64,000 nucleotides of DNA. Origin: Dietzia natronolimnaea. Lineage in GTDB: Bacteria; Actinomycetota; Actinomycetes; Mycobacteriales; Mycobacteriaceae. Both the position numbers and the translations under genes were made by a program. A model generated the notes under the pieces. The model saw nothing but the letters and a program-made list of their open reading frames with translations. It was not told the DNA's origin and did not search any database. The stretch lies in the NCBI RefSeq assembly GCF_039525805.1, contig NZ_BAAAHZ010000014.1. One strand, written 5' to 3'. How positions within the stretch are numbered: position 1 is the stretch's first letter; each line of letters begins with the position of its first letter. Shown one piece after another: positions 8,501 to 17,018 of the stretch.

Positions 8501-9160
8501 ATGGGTGAAGCGACACCGAAGCCGGTGCGACGAGGACAAGAGCACAAGCGCGCGGCGATCCTGCTCGCTGCGCGTGACCTGTTCGTGCAGTCCGGAGTCG
8601 AGCGCACCAGCATGGATGCGATCGCCGAGCGGGCAGCAGTGTCCAAGCGCACCGTCTACGACTACTACGGCGACAAGCGACGACTACTGCTCGGCGTCAT
8701 CGAGGACGCAGGTGAAACGGCACTGGGGACGCTACGAGAGCTCATCGACACACACCTGTCCGATCGGCTCAGCCCCGAGGAGGTCGCCGACCTCGAACAC
8801 GCCGTGACCGGCTTCGCGATCGACCTCGGACGCTCCCAACTCATCTCGTCCCATTACGCCGCCGCGGTGACACTCATCGCCGAGAACGAGACGCTCCTGC
8901 CCGAACTCGACGACCACCCCCTGGGCGACGCCCACACGCGGGCCCTCGCCGAACGTCTCGCACATTTCGCCGACCTCGGTCTGCTCGACGCGGATGACCC
9001 CGAACTGGCTGCCGAACACTTCCATGCCCTCACCACCCTCCGGGTGCTCAACGAGCCGCTCCGCCGACGTGCGGACGCCGAGCGCGTTCAGCGGATCATG
9101 ACCGACGGCGCGCACGCGTTCATGCGCGCCTACGCGGCCCGGAGAGACAATCGCCGGTGA
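8501..9160 (+). CDS. TetR/AcrR-family transcriptional regulator
   Basis: A 219-residue one-component regulator. The N-terminal helix-turn-helix covers about residues 14-60 (AILLAARDLFVQSG, then SMDAIAERAAVSKRTVYDYYGDK), and the rest is an all-helical ligand domain. It is divergent from the ABC exporter across two tandem 18-bp palindromes and is likely to repress both itself and the exporter until the exported compound binds. A GGGGGG-type ribosome-binding site precedes the ATG. A small membrane-protein gene overlaps its stop (GTGA). Confidence 0.92.
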   Translation: MGEATPKPVRRGQEHKRAAILLAARDLFVQSGVERTSMDAIAERAAVSKRTVYDYYGDKRRLLLGVIEDAGETALGTLRELIDTHLSDRLSPEEVADLEHAVTGFAIDLGRSQLISSHYAAAVTLIAENETLLPELDDHPLGDAHTRALAERLAHFADLGLLDADDPELAAEHFHALTTLRVLNEPLRRRADAERVQRIMTDGAHAFMRAYAARRDNRR

Positions 9161-9681
9161 CCGCGCCCCGACCCGACACGGGCCGCGATGCCCTCACGCG
9201 GATGCATCGGGCTTCGGCGCTGAAGGAGCGCATCTACGTCGCCTTCACGACTCTCGCCGTCATCATCGCCCTCCGCGCCCACGACCACCATCCGACCGCG
9301 GGCCTCGCACTCGGCACGCTCGCCATCACGGTCACGGCGACCATCTGCGCGGTCTACGTCGCGGGCCTGCTCAGTCACATGGTGATCCACGAGCAACTCC
9401 CCACTTCCGGCGAACACAGGCGCATGATTGCCGACACCTTCGGCGCGGGAACCGTTGCCGTCCCTCCCGTGATCTGCCTCATCCCCGCCCATTTCGGCCT
9501 CTACGACACCGCGACCGGCCTCGTCGCCGCCATGCTGGTCACGACCTGCACACTCGCCGCGGTCGGTATCCTCGCCGTCCGCAGACTCACCGTCCCACGG
9601 GGTCAACGACTCGCCATCCTCACCGCCCACTGCCTCCTCGCGCTGGCGGTCATCGCACTCGAACTGCTGTCTCACCGGTAG
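9157..9681 (+). CDS. Four-TM membrane protein of unknown function
   Basis: A 174-residue protein with four predicted membrane helices (AFTTLAVIIAL, LGTLAITVTATICAVYVAGLL, GLVAAMLVTTCTLAAVGILAV and the C-terminal LLALAVIALELL). The GTG start overlaps the TetR stop, so it is co-translated with the exporter's regulator. The loop SHMVIHEQLP, with two histidines and a glutamate, is the only obviously polar conserved-looking stretch near the membrane. I do not recognise a named family. Context suggests an accessory role in the same efflux or resistance response. Confidence 0.7.
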   Translation: MTAPRPDTGRDALTRMHRASALKERIYVAFTTLAVIIALRAHDHHPTAGLALGTLAITVTATICAVYVAGLLSHMVIHEQLPTSGEHRRMIADTFGAGTVAVPPVICLIPAHFGLYDTATGLVAAMLVTTCTLAAVGILAVRRLTVPRGQRLAILTAHCLLALAVIALELLSHR

Positions 9682-9923
9682 ATGCCGGGGGCGAGCCGAC
9701 AGCAGGTGCCGGAACGCGTCAGCTCGGGTTGCCGTCGCCGCCGTGACGCCGGACCAGGGCGACCGCGTCCCGGAGCCCGAGACACAGGCGCGCGGAACGG
9801 TCGCCCCGTGACGGCGGCGTCTGCAGTAGTCGTCCCGCGTGACGAGAACGCGAGGTCCGTGCGGTACCCGATCCCGCTCGGCACTCGCATACTTGTGTGA
9901 CCTCACACTCTTTGGGAGTCACC
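9682..9923. promoter_or_regulatory. Lipase upstream region with GTGTGA palindrome
   Basis: 242 bp without a credible gene. At 9895-9908 GTGTGA-CC-TCACAC forms a perfect inverted repeat 16 bp before the lipase start, just after a weak -10-like CATACT (9888-9893). It could be an operator or a leader hairpin. Spacing differs from the TGTGA-N6-TCACA site of CRP. Confidence 0.4.
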
Positions 9924-10916
9924 ATGCTCGGTTCCCGCACCCCACGCCGCCTGCGTTCCCGACTTGCCGGCGCCCTCGTCGCCGGCGCGCTGGCCGTGCC
10001 CCTCGCCGCAGTGGTCACGACCACCGCCGCCGCGCCCACACTCGTCCCGCAGGCCACCGCCGGGCCGGTGGAGGACGCACTGACGGACCTCGTCGGGGAC
10101 CTGGGTCCCACCGGTGAGCTCGGGCCGTACGTGACCGAGGCGCTCAACGGCATCAACGGGCCCCTCGGCGCCCCCGGCCCGCCGGCCGCGGTGGACACCC
10201 CGGTCACCTGTCGACCGACCCCGTCCCACCCGCGGCCTGTCATCCTCGTTCACGGGACGTTCGACAACGGTCCCAACACGGTCCCGCGGCTGGGCGAGCC
10301 GCTACGGCGGCAGGGACTCTGTGTGATCGCCCCGACCCTCGGCGCCTACGCGGGCAACCCCGCCCGGGGAGGCCTCGACTCGATCGTCGGCGCGTCCGGT
10401 CCGCAGCTCGCCGGGGTGATCGACCACGTGCGCGCGGTCACCGGCGCCGCGCAGGTCGACCTGGTGGGTTACTCCCAGGGCGCCTCGATCGCGGGGTACA
10501 CCACCAAGGTGTTGCGCCCCGGCGCGGTGGGCCGGGTGGTCTCGGTGGGCGGGTACTGGGGCGCCGACAACAGCGGCCTGATCCCCCACCAGCTGCCTCC
10601 GGGGCTCGCGGGCGCGGCGCTCTGGGCCGCCAACCTGCGGGGTCTGGCCGAACTGTCACCCGGCAGCCCCATGCTCACCGCCTGGTACGGACTCGACCGC
10701 ACCCCGTTCCTGCCCGGGGTCGCCTACACGCTCATCGCCACCGGCGGCGACCATCTCCTGCCACCGCAGCGGAGCTTCGTGCCGGGGCCCGGCGTGGGGT
10801 GGCGGGTACCGGAGCAGGCCTGCGGCGGCGGCCCGACCTCCCACGGCGGGATGGCGCTCGACCCGCGGACCCACTCGATGGTCGCCCGGGCGCTCGGCGG
10901 CGCGGGCGCCTGCTGA
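9924..10916 (+). CDS. Secreted triacylglycerol lipase/esterase (alpha/beta hydrolase)
   Basis: A 330-residue exported lipase of the family with a G-Y-S-Q-G nucleophile elbow (Ser184). A signal peptide is clear: basic RTPRRLRSRL, hydrophobic LAGALVAGALAVPLAAVV, then Ala-rich cleavage sites. The oxyanion motif VILVHGTFDNG lies near residue 110. Cysteines in TCRPTPS and RRQGLCV, and near the C-terminus, suggest disulfides. The ATG at 9924 is preferred because GGGAG lies 5 nt upstream; an in-frame GTG nine codons earlier lacks one. The catalytic His is probably the one in DPRTHSMV near the end. The likely role is hydrolysis of extracellular lipid esters. Confidence 0.88.
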   Translation: MLGSRTPRRLRSRLAGALVAGALAVPLAAVVTTTAAAPTLVPQATAGPVEDALTDLVGDLGPTGELGPYVTEALNGINGPLGAPGPPAAVDTPVTCRPTPSHPRPVILVHGTFDNGPNTVPRLGEPLRRQGLCVIAPTLGAYAGNPARGGLDSIVGASGPQLAGVIDHVRAVTGAAQVDLVGYSQGASIAGYTTKVLRPGAVGRVVSVGGYWGADNSGLIPHQLPPGLAGAALWAANLRGLAELSPGSPMLTAWYGLDRTPFLPGVAYTLIATGGDHLLPPQRSFVPGPGVGWRVPEQACGGGPTSHGGMALDPRTHSMVARALGGAGAC

Positions 10917-10947
10917 GATCGCCGGCCTCGAGCGCACCGGAGCCGGG

Positions 10948-11283
10948 TCAGCCGCTGCCGCTGGCGCGACCTTCCACGCTCCGGCCCTCCCTGGTCCGGT
11001 CCTCCCGGTTCCGATCCCAGTCGCCCGCCCCGAACCACCACCGGCGGGCGGCCGCAGCGAGAAGCAACACCGCCAGCGCGCTCCACAGCAGGACGTCGAA
11101 GGTGCCGGCCTCGGGGGAGCTCAGTTCGACGGTCGCCACCACGAGCGCGCCGATCCCGCCGAGTGCGGTCGCCGCCACGTACGCGACCGTCTGCGCACCA
11201 CGCGGGGCCGGGCCGTCCGCGCCGTGCGGGCCGGCGGATCCGGAGTCGTTCACAGAGTGATCCGAGGGAGTGCGGGAGGTCAC
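10948..11283 (-). CDS. Small two-TM membrane protein, function unknown
   Basis: A 111-residue protein with a polar, disordered N-terminus, two membrane helices (VAYVAATALGGIGALVVATV and VLLWSALAVLLLAAA) and a charged Arg/Asp/Glu-rich tail. It overlaps the stop of the thiamine-binding-like gene by 4 bp, so the two are probably co-translated. No family is recognised. Confidence 0.6.
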   Translation of the reverse strand: MTSRTPSDHSVNDSGSAGPHGADGPAPRGAQTVAYVAATALGGIGALVVATVELSSPEAGTFDVLLWSALAVLLLAAAARRWWFGAGDWDRNREDRTREGRSVEGRASGSG

Positions 11284-11642
11284 GGGGCGACCACCTCGTC
11301 GTCGTCGCCCCTCTCCCCTCCCCCGGGGTCCGCAGCCAGTCCGTGTTGTAAGCGGTGCTCCACCCGGTCCACCTTCCCCCGCAGCTCACCGGAGTGCCCG
11401 GGCCGCAGGTCGGCCTTGAGCACCAGGCTCACCCGCGGGGACACCGCCAGCACCGCGTCGGTGGCGGCGCGGATGACGGGCATCACCTCGTCCCACTCGC
11501 CCTCGATGGTGGTGAACATCGAGGTGGTCTCGTGGGGCAGGCCGGACGCGCGGACCACCCGGACCGCCTCGGCGACGGCCTCGCTCATGGACGCCGACTC
11601 GTCCGCGGTCGTGGTGGGTGCGACGGAGAACGCGAAGAGCAT
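11280..11642 (-). CDS. MTH1187/YkoF-like thiamine-binding family protein
   Basis: A 120-residue cytoplasmic protein. The first 95 residues match the fold of the DUF77/MTH1187 group: MLFAFSVAPT, then SEAVAEAVRVVRASGLPHE, the TTIEGEWDEVM block and a terminal SLVLKADLRPG strand. Members bind thiamine or related ligands, but many are functionally undefined. The last 25 residues are acidic and Gly-rich and probably disordered. It lies upstream of, and overlaps, a small membrane-protein gene. A ligand-binding or sensing role is plausible. Confidence 0.7.
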   Translation of the reverse strand: MLFAFSVAPTTTADESASMSEAVAEAVRVVRASGLPHETTSMFTTIEGEWDEVMPVIRAATDAVLAVSPRVSLVLKADLRPGHSGELRGKVDRVEHRLQHGLAADPGGGERGDDDEVVAP

Positions 11643-11702
11643 GACACCACCGTAAGCCTCCGCCCCGTCCCACGCAGATCGACTCCCGCCCGGACCCGAC
11701 CG

Positions 11703-12821
11703 TCAGCCGCGGGACACCTGCTGCGGCACTCCGGGTTCGTACCCCGCCCCGGCGAGCAGCTCGCGGACGCGCGGGATGACCTTGCGGCCGTAGAGGTCGA
11801 TCGAGTTCATGAGGTGCTCGTGCGGGGTGGGGCCGCTGGCGTACTTGAGGTCGAAGCGGTCCAATCCCAGTGTGCGCACGGTCGCGGCGATCTTCTGTGC
11901 GACGGTCTCGGGTGAACCCACGTACATCGCCCCGGACCTCACCTCGCGGTGGAAGTCGGCCTCCCCCGCGTCCCCCCAGCCCCGCTCGCGGCCGATCTTG
12001 TTGCGGTTGACCAGCCAGTGGGGCAGGGCCAGGGCGGCGGCCTTCTCGTCGGTCTCCGCGACGAAACCCGGCGAGTGCACGGCGATCGGCAACCGCGGGG
12101 CGTCGGTGCCCGCGAGCTGCGCGTTGGCCTGGCGGTACAGGTCGGCGAAGGGGGCGAAGCTGCCGGCGGGCCCGCCGATGATCGCCAGCATGAGGGGCAT
12201 CCGGTAGCGGGCCGCGCGCACCACGGATTCGGGGCTGCCGCCCACGGCGATCCACGCGGAGAGCCCGCCCTCGGTCTCCGGGTACACGCGCTGGTCGACG
12301 AGGGGCCGCCGCAGCTCCCCGGACCACGTCACCGGCGTCTCGGGCAGCAGCGCGGAGAACAGGTCCAGCTTCTCGCTGAACAGCTGCTCGTACTGCTGGA
12401 GATCGAGGCCGAACAGCGGGAACGACTCGGTGAAGGACCCGCGCCCCAGCACGACCTCGGCGCGCCCGTTCGACAGGGCGTCGATCGTGGAGAAGCGCTG
12501 GAACACCCGGACCGGGTCGTCACTGGACAGGACGGTGACCGCCGAGCCGAGCGTGATGCGCTGCGTCCGGGTCGCGATGCCGGCGAGCACCACATCCGGG
12601 GCGGAGACGGCGTAGTCGGGGCGGTGGTGCTCCCCCACCCCGAAGGCGTCGACGCCCACCTCGTCGGCGAGCACCGCCTGCTCGACGACGTCCCGGATCA
12701 CCTGGGCGTGGTGGACCCGCGCGCCTCGGTCATCGACTGTGGTGTCGCCGAAGGTGTCGAGGCCGAGGGCGACGGAGGGTGACGACGAGGCGGGCGTAGC
12801 GGAGGTGGTGTGTTGAGTCAT
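11703..12821 (-). CDS. LLM-class flavin-dependent oxidoreductase
   Basis: A 372-residue bacterial-luciferase-like TIM-barrel protein using FMN or F420. It shows the N-terminal strand VALGLDTFGD, GVGEHHRPDYAVSAP, the glycine-rich VVLGRGSFTESFPLFG and AWIAVGGSPESVVRAARY, all typical of the subgroup often annotated LLM-class oxidoreductase. It is monocistronic and divergent from the DUF1622/cupin pair. The 80-bp intergenic region contains GTTGA-TCTG-TCAAC. The substrate is unknown. Confidence 0.85.
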   Translation of the reverse strand: MTQHTTSATPASSSPSVALGLDTFGDTTVDDRGARVHHAQVIRDVVEQAVLADEVGVDAFGVGEHHRPDYAVSAPDVVLAGIATRTQRITLGSAVTVLSSDDPVRVFQRFSTIDALSNGRAEVVLGRGSFTESFPLFGLDLQQYEQLFSEKLDLFSALLPETPVTWSGELRRPLVDQRVYPETEGGLSAWIAVGGSPESVVRAARYRMPLMLAIIGGPAGSFAPFADLYRQANAQLAGTDAPRLPIAVHSPGFVAETDEKAAALALPHWLVNRNKIGRERGWGDAGEADFHREVRSGAMYVGSPETVAQKIAATVRTLGLDRFDLKYASGPTPHEHLMNSIDLYGRKVIPRVRELLAGAGYEPGVPQQVSRG

Positions 12822-12833
12822 GCCACCACTTTA

Positions 12834-12847
12834 GTTGATCTGTCAAC
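12834..12847. promoter_or_regulatory. Short palindrome between LLM oxidoreductase and DUF1622 genes
   Basis: GTTGATCTGTCAAC has 5-bp arms around TCTG in a divergent promoter region and includes TTGACA on the minus strand. A -10 at proper spacing from that hexamer would overlap the LLM start codon, so I read it as a possible regulator site rather than a promoter. Confidence 0.35.
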
Positions 12848-12901
12848 CATAGGGTCCGCGGAGGCCCCTCGCGCCTCGCCGGGCGGGTCTACAGTTCGTT
12901 C

Positions 12902-13327
12902 ATGACGTTCACAGAGGCCGTGGAACTGGTGGGCAAGACGATGGACGCGGCCGGCGTGGCCGCCATCGTGGTGGGCGCGTTGGTGGCGGCCCTGTTCGCC
13001 ATCGACCCGCGTCGCCGGACCGGCCCGGAGGGCGACGTCTACACCGCGTTCCGCCGCCGGCTCGGACGCGCGATCCTGCTGGGCCTGGAACTCCTGGTGG
13101 CCGCGGACATCATCCGGACCGTCGCGATCTCGCCGAGTTACAACTCGGTCGGCCTGCTCGCGCTGGTCGTGCTCATCAGGACGTTCCTCAGCTGGTCGCT
13201 CGAGCTCGAGATCTCGGGCCGGTGGCCGTGGCAGAAGGGAGCCGGATCGCGAGCCGACCGCGCCCGGCATGATGGAGACGACCGGGCGCGAGCCGACGTG
13301 CACGAGAGCGAGAGGACCACACCATGA
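12902..13327 (+). CDS. DUF1622-family membrane protein
   Basis: A 141-residue inner-membrane protein with about three hydrophobic helices (AAIVVGALVAALFAI, AILLGLELLVAADIIRTVAI, LLALVVLIRTFLSW). The RRRLGRAILLGLELLVAADIIRT and LIRTFLSWSLELEI blocks are characteristic of DUF1622, whose function is unknown. The polar C-terminal tail is variable. The stop overlaps the following cupin gene (ATGA), so the two are co-expressed. Confidence 0.82.
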   Translation: MTFTEAVELVGKTMDAAGVAAIVVGALVAALFAIDPRRRTGPEGDVYTAFRRRLGRAILLGLELLVAADIIRTVAISPSYNSVGLLALVVLIRTFLSWSLELEISGRWPWQKGAGSRADRARHDGDDRARADVHESERTTP

Positions 13328-13734
13328 CCGCCACCGATCACGGACCCCACCCCTACGTCGTCAACATCGAGGACGCGACCCTCGCCAACACCAACTACCG
13401 GACCACGCTGTGGACCGGTGAGCACCTTCAGATGACGGTCATGGCGATCGCGCCCGGGGACGACATCGGGCTGGAGGTGCACGAGGACCACGACCAGTTC
13501 CTGCGCGTGGAGCAGGGCCGCGGTCGCGTCCAGATGGGGCCGGCCGAGGACCGCCTGGAGTTCGACGAGGAGGTCGGCGACGACTGGGTGATCCTCGTCC
13601 CCGCCGGGTCGTGGCACAACGTCACCAACATCGGCGACGAGCCGCTCAAGGTCTACTCGATCTACGCCCCGCCGGAGCACGAGCACGGCACCGTCCACGT
13701 GACCAAGGCCGAATCGGACGCCGACGAGCACTGA
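13324..13734 (+). CDS. Cupin-domain protein (mannose-6-phosphate-isomerase-like)
   Basis: A 136-residue single-domain cupin. Motif 1 (IGLEVHEDHDQFLRVEQGRG) supplies His, His and Glu ligands, and motif 2 (VPAGSWHNVTNIG) supplies the last His, so a divalent metal is expected. The protein is small and cytoplasmic. Such stand-alone cupins may be isomerases, dioxygenases or stress-related binding proteins, and the sequence does not decide. It is translationally coupled to the DUF1622 membrane protein. Confidence 0.8.
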   Translation: MTATDHGPHPYVVNIEDATLANTNYRTTLWTGEHLQMTVMAIAPGDDIGLEVHEDHDQFLRVEQGRGRVQMGPAEDRLEFDEEVGDDWVILVPAGSWHNVTNIGDEPLKVYSIYAPPEHEHGTVHVTKAESDADEH

Positions 13735-13757
13735 GGCCACTCGGCCACCGAGTCGCC

Positions 13758-14705
13758 TCAGGCGCCGGCGGGCCCCTCGTCCCGCCGGCGCCTCGTCGCG
13801 CGCACGTACCTGGTGAGCATCCGGTCCATCAGCGCCGGCGACAGGCGCTGCAGCCGCCACGTCGCCCGGGCCCGAGCGGGTTCGATCACGAGCGCCCGGT
13901 TCCGCAGGACCCCACGCAGGACGCTCTGGGCCAGCAGGTCCGGGTCGAGCGGCTCCCGTACGCCCTGGCCCTCCAGGTAGTAGTGGCGGCCGTCGAACCC
14001 GTCGAGCTCACCCTTGTCCAGGATCGCGGTGTCCACCGCGGCCGGGCACACCACGGTCACCCCGACGCCGTGGCCGGCCGCCTCCGCGCGCAGCGAGAGC
14101 CCGAGCCCCACCACGGCGTGCTTGGTCATGGCGTAGCTGGTGATCAGGCCCGCCGGGCACAACCCGCCCATGGAGGCGGTGAGCACGAGCGACCCCGTTC
14201 CCCGGCGGATCATCTCCGGGTACGCGGCGTGGACGCAGTGCACGACCCCGCGGATGTTCACGTCGACGATCGCGTCCCACTGCCCCAGGGTGAGCAGCTC
14301 GGTGTCCCCGCCCCAGGTGATGCCGGCGTTGGCGAACATCAGGTCCAGGCCCCCGTGCTCGGCGACCACCTCGCCGACCAGGTCCGACACCGCCCGGGCG
14401 TCGGTGACGTCGAGCGCCGCCGACCGGGCGGTTCCGGTGACCGTCGCGCCCGGGGGCCCGCCCCCGGCGCCGCCGGCTCCCGCGGTGATCTCCTCCGCCA
14501 CCCGCCGGGCGGCCACCGGGTCGATGTCCGTCACCACGACGTGGGCGCCGGCCGCCACCAGGGCACGGGCCAGCGCGGCGCCGATCCCCGAGCCGCCTCC
14601 GGTGACGATCGCGGATCGCCCGGCGAATCCCGGGGTGCCGGGGCGGCTTCTCCCGCGGCCCGCACCCCGGCGTCCGTTTCTCGCGCGGCCGCGACCCGGC
14701 CTCAC
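13758..14705 (-). CDS. SDR-family oxidoreductase (second of an SDR pair)
   Basis: A 315-residue short-chain dehydrogenase. The GTG at 14705 is chosen because it overlaps the stop of the upstream SDR gene; the first 28 residues are Arg/Gly-rich and may be disordered. The cofactor loop is TGGGSGIG, with DID after the second strand (NAD preference), NAGI, a Ser in LTASMGG, and YAMTK as the active-site Tyr/Lys. The C-terminal part (PARARATWRLQRLSPALMDRM) is typical of SDRs annotated near lipid or mycolate metabolism. It is co-translated with the upstream SDR and divergent from a BVMO operon, which suggests it supplies a ketone from an alcohol. Confidence 0.83.
   Translation of the reverse strand: MRPGRGRARNGRRGAGRGRSRPGTPGFAGRSAIVTGGGSGIGAALARALVAAGAHVVVTDIDPVAARRVAEEITAGAGGAGGGPPGATVTGTARSAALDVTDARAVSDLVGEVVAEHGGLDLMFANAGITWGGDTELLTLGQWDAIVDVNIRGVVHCVHAAYPEMIRRGTGSLVLTASMGGLCPAGLITSYAMTKHAVVGLGLSLRAEAAGHGVGVTVVCPAAVDTAILDKGELDGFDGRHYYLEGQGVREPLDPDLLAQSVLRGVLRNRALVIEPARARATWRLQRLSPALMDRMLTRYVRATRRRRDEGPAGA
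13760..13793. terminator. Strong hairpin at the SDR 3' end (convergent terminator)
   Basis: AGGCGCCGGCGGG (13760-13772) pairs perfectly with CCCGCCGGCGCCT (13781-13793) across an 8-nt loop. It begins in the stop codon of the minus-strand SDR gene, so the last codons of that gene form the stem. It probably terminates the cupin transcript from the other side. Confidence 0.6.
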
Positions 14706-15505
14706 GAGAACGCCTTGGTCGCCAGGCCGAGCACGTCCGGATAGCGGCGCAGCTGGGCGCCACCGTCGACGGCCAGGTCCTCCCCCGTCATCCAGGGCGA
14801 GTCGGCGAGGTAGAGCACCGCCCGGGCGACGTCCTCCGCGGTGCCCCGGTGCATCACCGCCGCGTTCTCGGCGTACTCCTCGGCGAGCCCGGGGATCTGC
14901 AGGACCGGTTCGGTGAGCGGGGTGACGAGGAACCCGGGCGAGACCGTGTTCACCCGGATCCCCCGCTCCCCGAGCTCGAGCGCGGCCACCTGCGCGAGCA
15001 TCACCAGGCCCGCCTTGGCAGCGCAGTACGCGGCCATCCCCCGGCCGGGTTGCCGCGCGTTGAGCGAGGCGATGGCGACGATCGAGCCGCCCTCGACGAC
15101 GACCCGACCGGCGTGCTTGAGCACGAGGAACGCGCCGGTGAGGCACACGTCCACCACCCGCCTGAACTCCGCGGTGTCATGGTCGGTGACCAGCCCGAGC
15201 GTGCTCACCCCCGCGGTGGTGACGACCAGTTCGGGGGCGATACCGGAGAACAGCGCCTCCACCGACGACTCGTCCACCACGTCGACGACCCGGTGTTCGT
15301 GGCCCCGGGCCGGGGCGTCGGCCGGGCCGGCCAACTCGGTCGCGTCCTGGAGCTCGGCCGCGCGCGCCTCGGCGAGGTCGCCGTTGACGTCGGCCACCGT
15401 CACCCGCCACCCGTCGGAGGCCAGCTGCCGCGCCGTGGCCCATCCGATCCCGGATGCGCCACCGACCACCACCGCGTGCCGCCTACCGGTCGTGTCGTCC
15501 GCCAT
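14702..15505 (-). CDS. SDR-family oxidoreductase (first of an SDR pair)
   Basis: A 267-residue short-chain dehydrogenase. VGGASGIG is the nucleotide-binding loop, ADVNGDL gives the acidic residue selecting NAD, and YCAAKAG is the catalytic Tyr-Lys. The ending VNTVSPGFLVTPL and GEDLAVDGGAQL is typical of classical SDRs. The usual NNAG is changed to TTAGVST. It starts 157 bp from the divergent BVMO gene and is probably controlled from the same region. It may act on the alcohol/ketone pair feeding that enzyme. Confidence 0.83.
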   Translation of the reverse strand: MADDTTGRRHAVVVGGASGIGWATARQLASDGWRVTVADVNGDLAEARAAELQDATELAGPADAPARGHEHRVVDVVDESSVEALFSGIAPELVVTTAGVSTLGLVTDHDTAEFRRVVDVCLTGAFLVLKHAGRVVVEGGSIVAIASLNARQPGRGMAAYCAAKAGLVMLAQVAALELGERGIRVNTVSPGFLVTPLTEPVLQIPGLAEEYAENAAVMHRGTAEDVARAVLYLADSPWMTGEDLAVDGGAQLRRYPDVLGLATKAFS

Positions 15506-15567
15506 TTACGCCTCCGTCCGGGATGGGGCCCGGGGCGGGGTGCCCCGTCAGCGCGCGCGGGACGCTG

Positions 15568-15595
15568 TTGACGCCCGTCAATCCCTGGCCATAAT
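15568..15595 (+). promoter_or_regulatory. BVMO promoter with palindrome over the -35
   Basis: TTGACG (15568-15573), a 16-bp spacer and CATAAT (15590-15595) form a good sigma-70-type promoter for the monooxygenase operon. TTGACG-CC-CGTCAA (15568-15581) is a perfect inverted repeat overlapping the -35, a plausible operator for the operon's own TetR regulator. Confidence 0.6.
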
Positions 15596-15662
15596 CTAGG
15601 ACCGCAATGTGATTCGCGCCATAGCTTTCCGGCGCGGCGGTCCCCGGCCCGAAGAGGTTTCC

Positions 15663-17018
15663 ATGACACCCACCCCCACTGTCGCCGTCATCGGCGCGGG
15701 CATCAGCGGTCTCACCACCCTCAAGATGCTCGACGACTACGGCATCGAGGCGGTGGGCTTCGAGGCGTCCGACCGGATCGGCGGGAACTGGGCGTTCGAC
15801 AACCCCAACGGGAGCTCGAGCGCGTACCGGTCGCTGCACATCGACACCTCCAAGCATCAGCTGAGCTTCCGGGACTTCCCCATGCCCGAGGAGTTCCCGG
15901 ACTTCCCGCACCACTCGCAGATCAAGCAGTACCTCGACGACTACGCCGAGGCCTTCGACCTGCTGCGCCGCATCGAGTTCGAGAACCGGGTCCTGCACGC
16001 CGAACGGCTCGAGGGCGGCGGCTGGGAGCTGACCACCGAACGCACCGGCACCCGCCGCTTCGACGCGCTGGTGGTGGGCAACGGACACCACTGGGACCCG
16101 CGGTTCGGCGACTTCCCGGGCGAGTTCACCGGCGAGATGATCCACTCGCACGCCTACGTTGACCCGTGGGACCCGCTCGAGCTACTGGACAAGCGCATCC
16201 TCGTGGTGGGCCTGGGCAACAGCGCCGCCGACATCGCGGTGGAGCTGTCCTCCAAGGTGATGCGGAACGAGGTGGTGATCTCCACCCGGTCTGGCGCGTG
16301 GATCGTCCCGAAGTACATCGCCGGCAAGCCGGCCGACAAGTACTTCGCCACGTTCCCGTTCCTGCCCTACTCGTGGCAGCGTAAGGCCATCCAGGCCATG
16401 CAACCGATGTCGGCGGGCCGGCCGGAGTCCTACGGACTGCCCAAGCCCAACCACAAGTTCTTCGAGGCGCACCCCACCCAGTCCGTCGAGTTGCCGCTCC
16501 GACTCGGCTCGGGGGACATCACGGCCAAGGGCAACATCGCCCGGTTCGAGGGGCGGACCGTGCACTTCGAGGACGGCACGGCGCAGGAGTTCGACGTCGT
16601 CATCCAGGCCACCGGCTACAACACCTCGTTCCCCTTCTTTGACCCCGAGTTCCTCAGCGCCGACGCCCACAACCACGTGCCGCTCTACAAGCGGATGTTC
16701 TCCCCGGGCATCGACGACCTCGTGATGGTCGGCTTCGCCCAGTCCACGCCCACGCTGTTCCCGTTCGTCGAGGCCCAGGCCCGGCTGGCGGCCGCGTGGG
16801 CGGCCGGCCTGTACCGCACGCCGGACCGGGCGGAGATGGAGCAGGTCATCGTGGCCGACGAGAAGAAGTACATCGGGCACATGCTCGACACCCCGCGGCA
16901 CCAACAACAGGTGGACTACTTCCTCTACGAGCACGACCTGCGGACCCGGGAGATCCCGGAGGGCCGCGAGCGCGCGGCCCGCTCCGGCGGGATGATCCGG
17001 ACGGCGGCGCACGCATGA
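15663..17018 (+). CDS. Flavin-containing / Baeyer-Villiger-type monooxygenase
   Basis: A 451-residue FAD- and NADPH-dependent monooxygenase. FAD is bound by VIGAGISGL (residues 8-16) and NADPH by VVGLGNSAADIA (about 180). The FMO/BVMO fingerprint FxGxxxHxxxY appears as FPGEFTGEMIHSHAY. The QATGYNTSFPF block near residue 320 is typical of FMOs. The ATG at 15663 follows GAAGAGG. Enzymes of this kind insert oxygen into ketones or oxidise N/S centres. The neighbouring SDRs and esterase favour a ketone-to-ester role, as proposed for mycobacterial MymA/EthA-type loci. The TetR gene overlaps its stop. Confidence 0.85.
   Translation: MTPTPTVAVIGAGISGLTTLKMLDDYGIEAVGFEASDRIGGNWAFDNPNGSSSAYRSLHIDTSKHQLSFRDFPMPEEFPDFPHHSQIKQYLDDYAEAFDLLRRIEFENRVLHAERLEGGGWELTTERTGTRRFDALVVGNGHHWDPRFGDFPGEFTGEMIHSHAYVDPWDPLELLDKRILVVGLGNSAADIAVELSSKVMRNEVVISTRSGAWIVPKYIAGKPADKYFATFPFLPYSWQRKAIQAMQPMSAGRPESYGLPKPNHKFFEAHPTQSVELPLRLGSGDITAKGNIARFEGRTVHFEDGTAQEFDVVIQATGYNTSFPFFDPEFLSADAHNHVPLYKRMFSPGIDDLVMVGFAQSTPTLFPFVEAQARLAAAWAAGLYRTPDRAEMEQVIVADEKKYIGHMLDTPRHQQQVDYFLYEHDLRTREIPEGRERAARSGGMIRTAAHA

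Noticed and set aside
9895..9908. CRP-type binding site before the lipase gene
   Set aside because: CRP needs TGTGA-N6-TCACA; here the half-sites are separated by only two bases.
12834..12847. TTGACA as the -35 of the LLM oxidoreductase gene
   Set aside because: A -10 at 17 bp would overlap the start codon, and no good hexamer is there.
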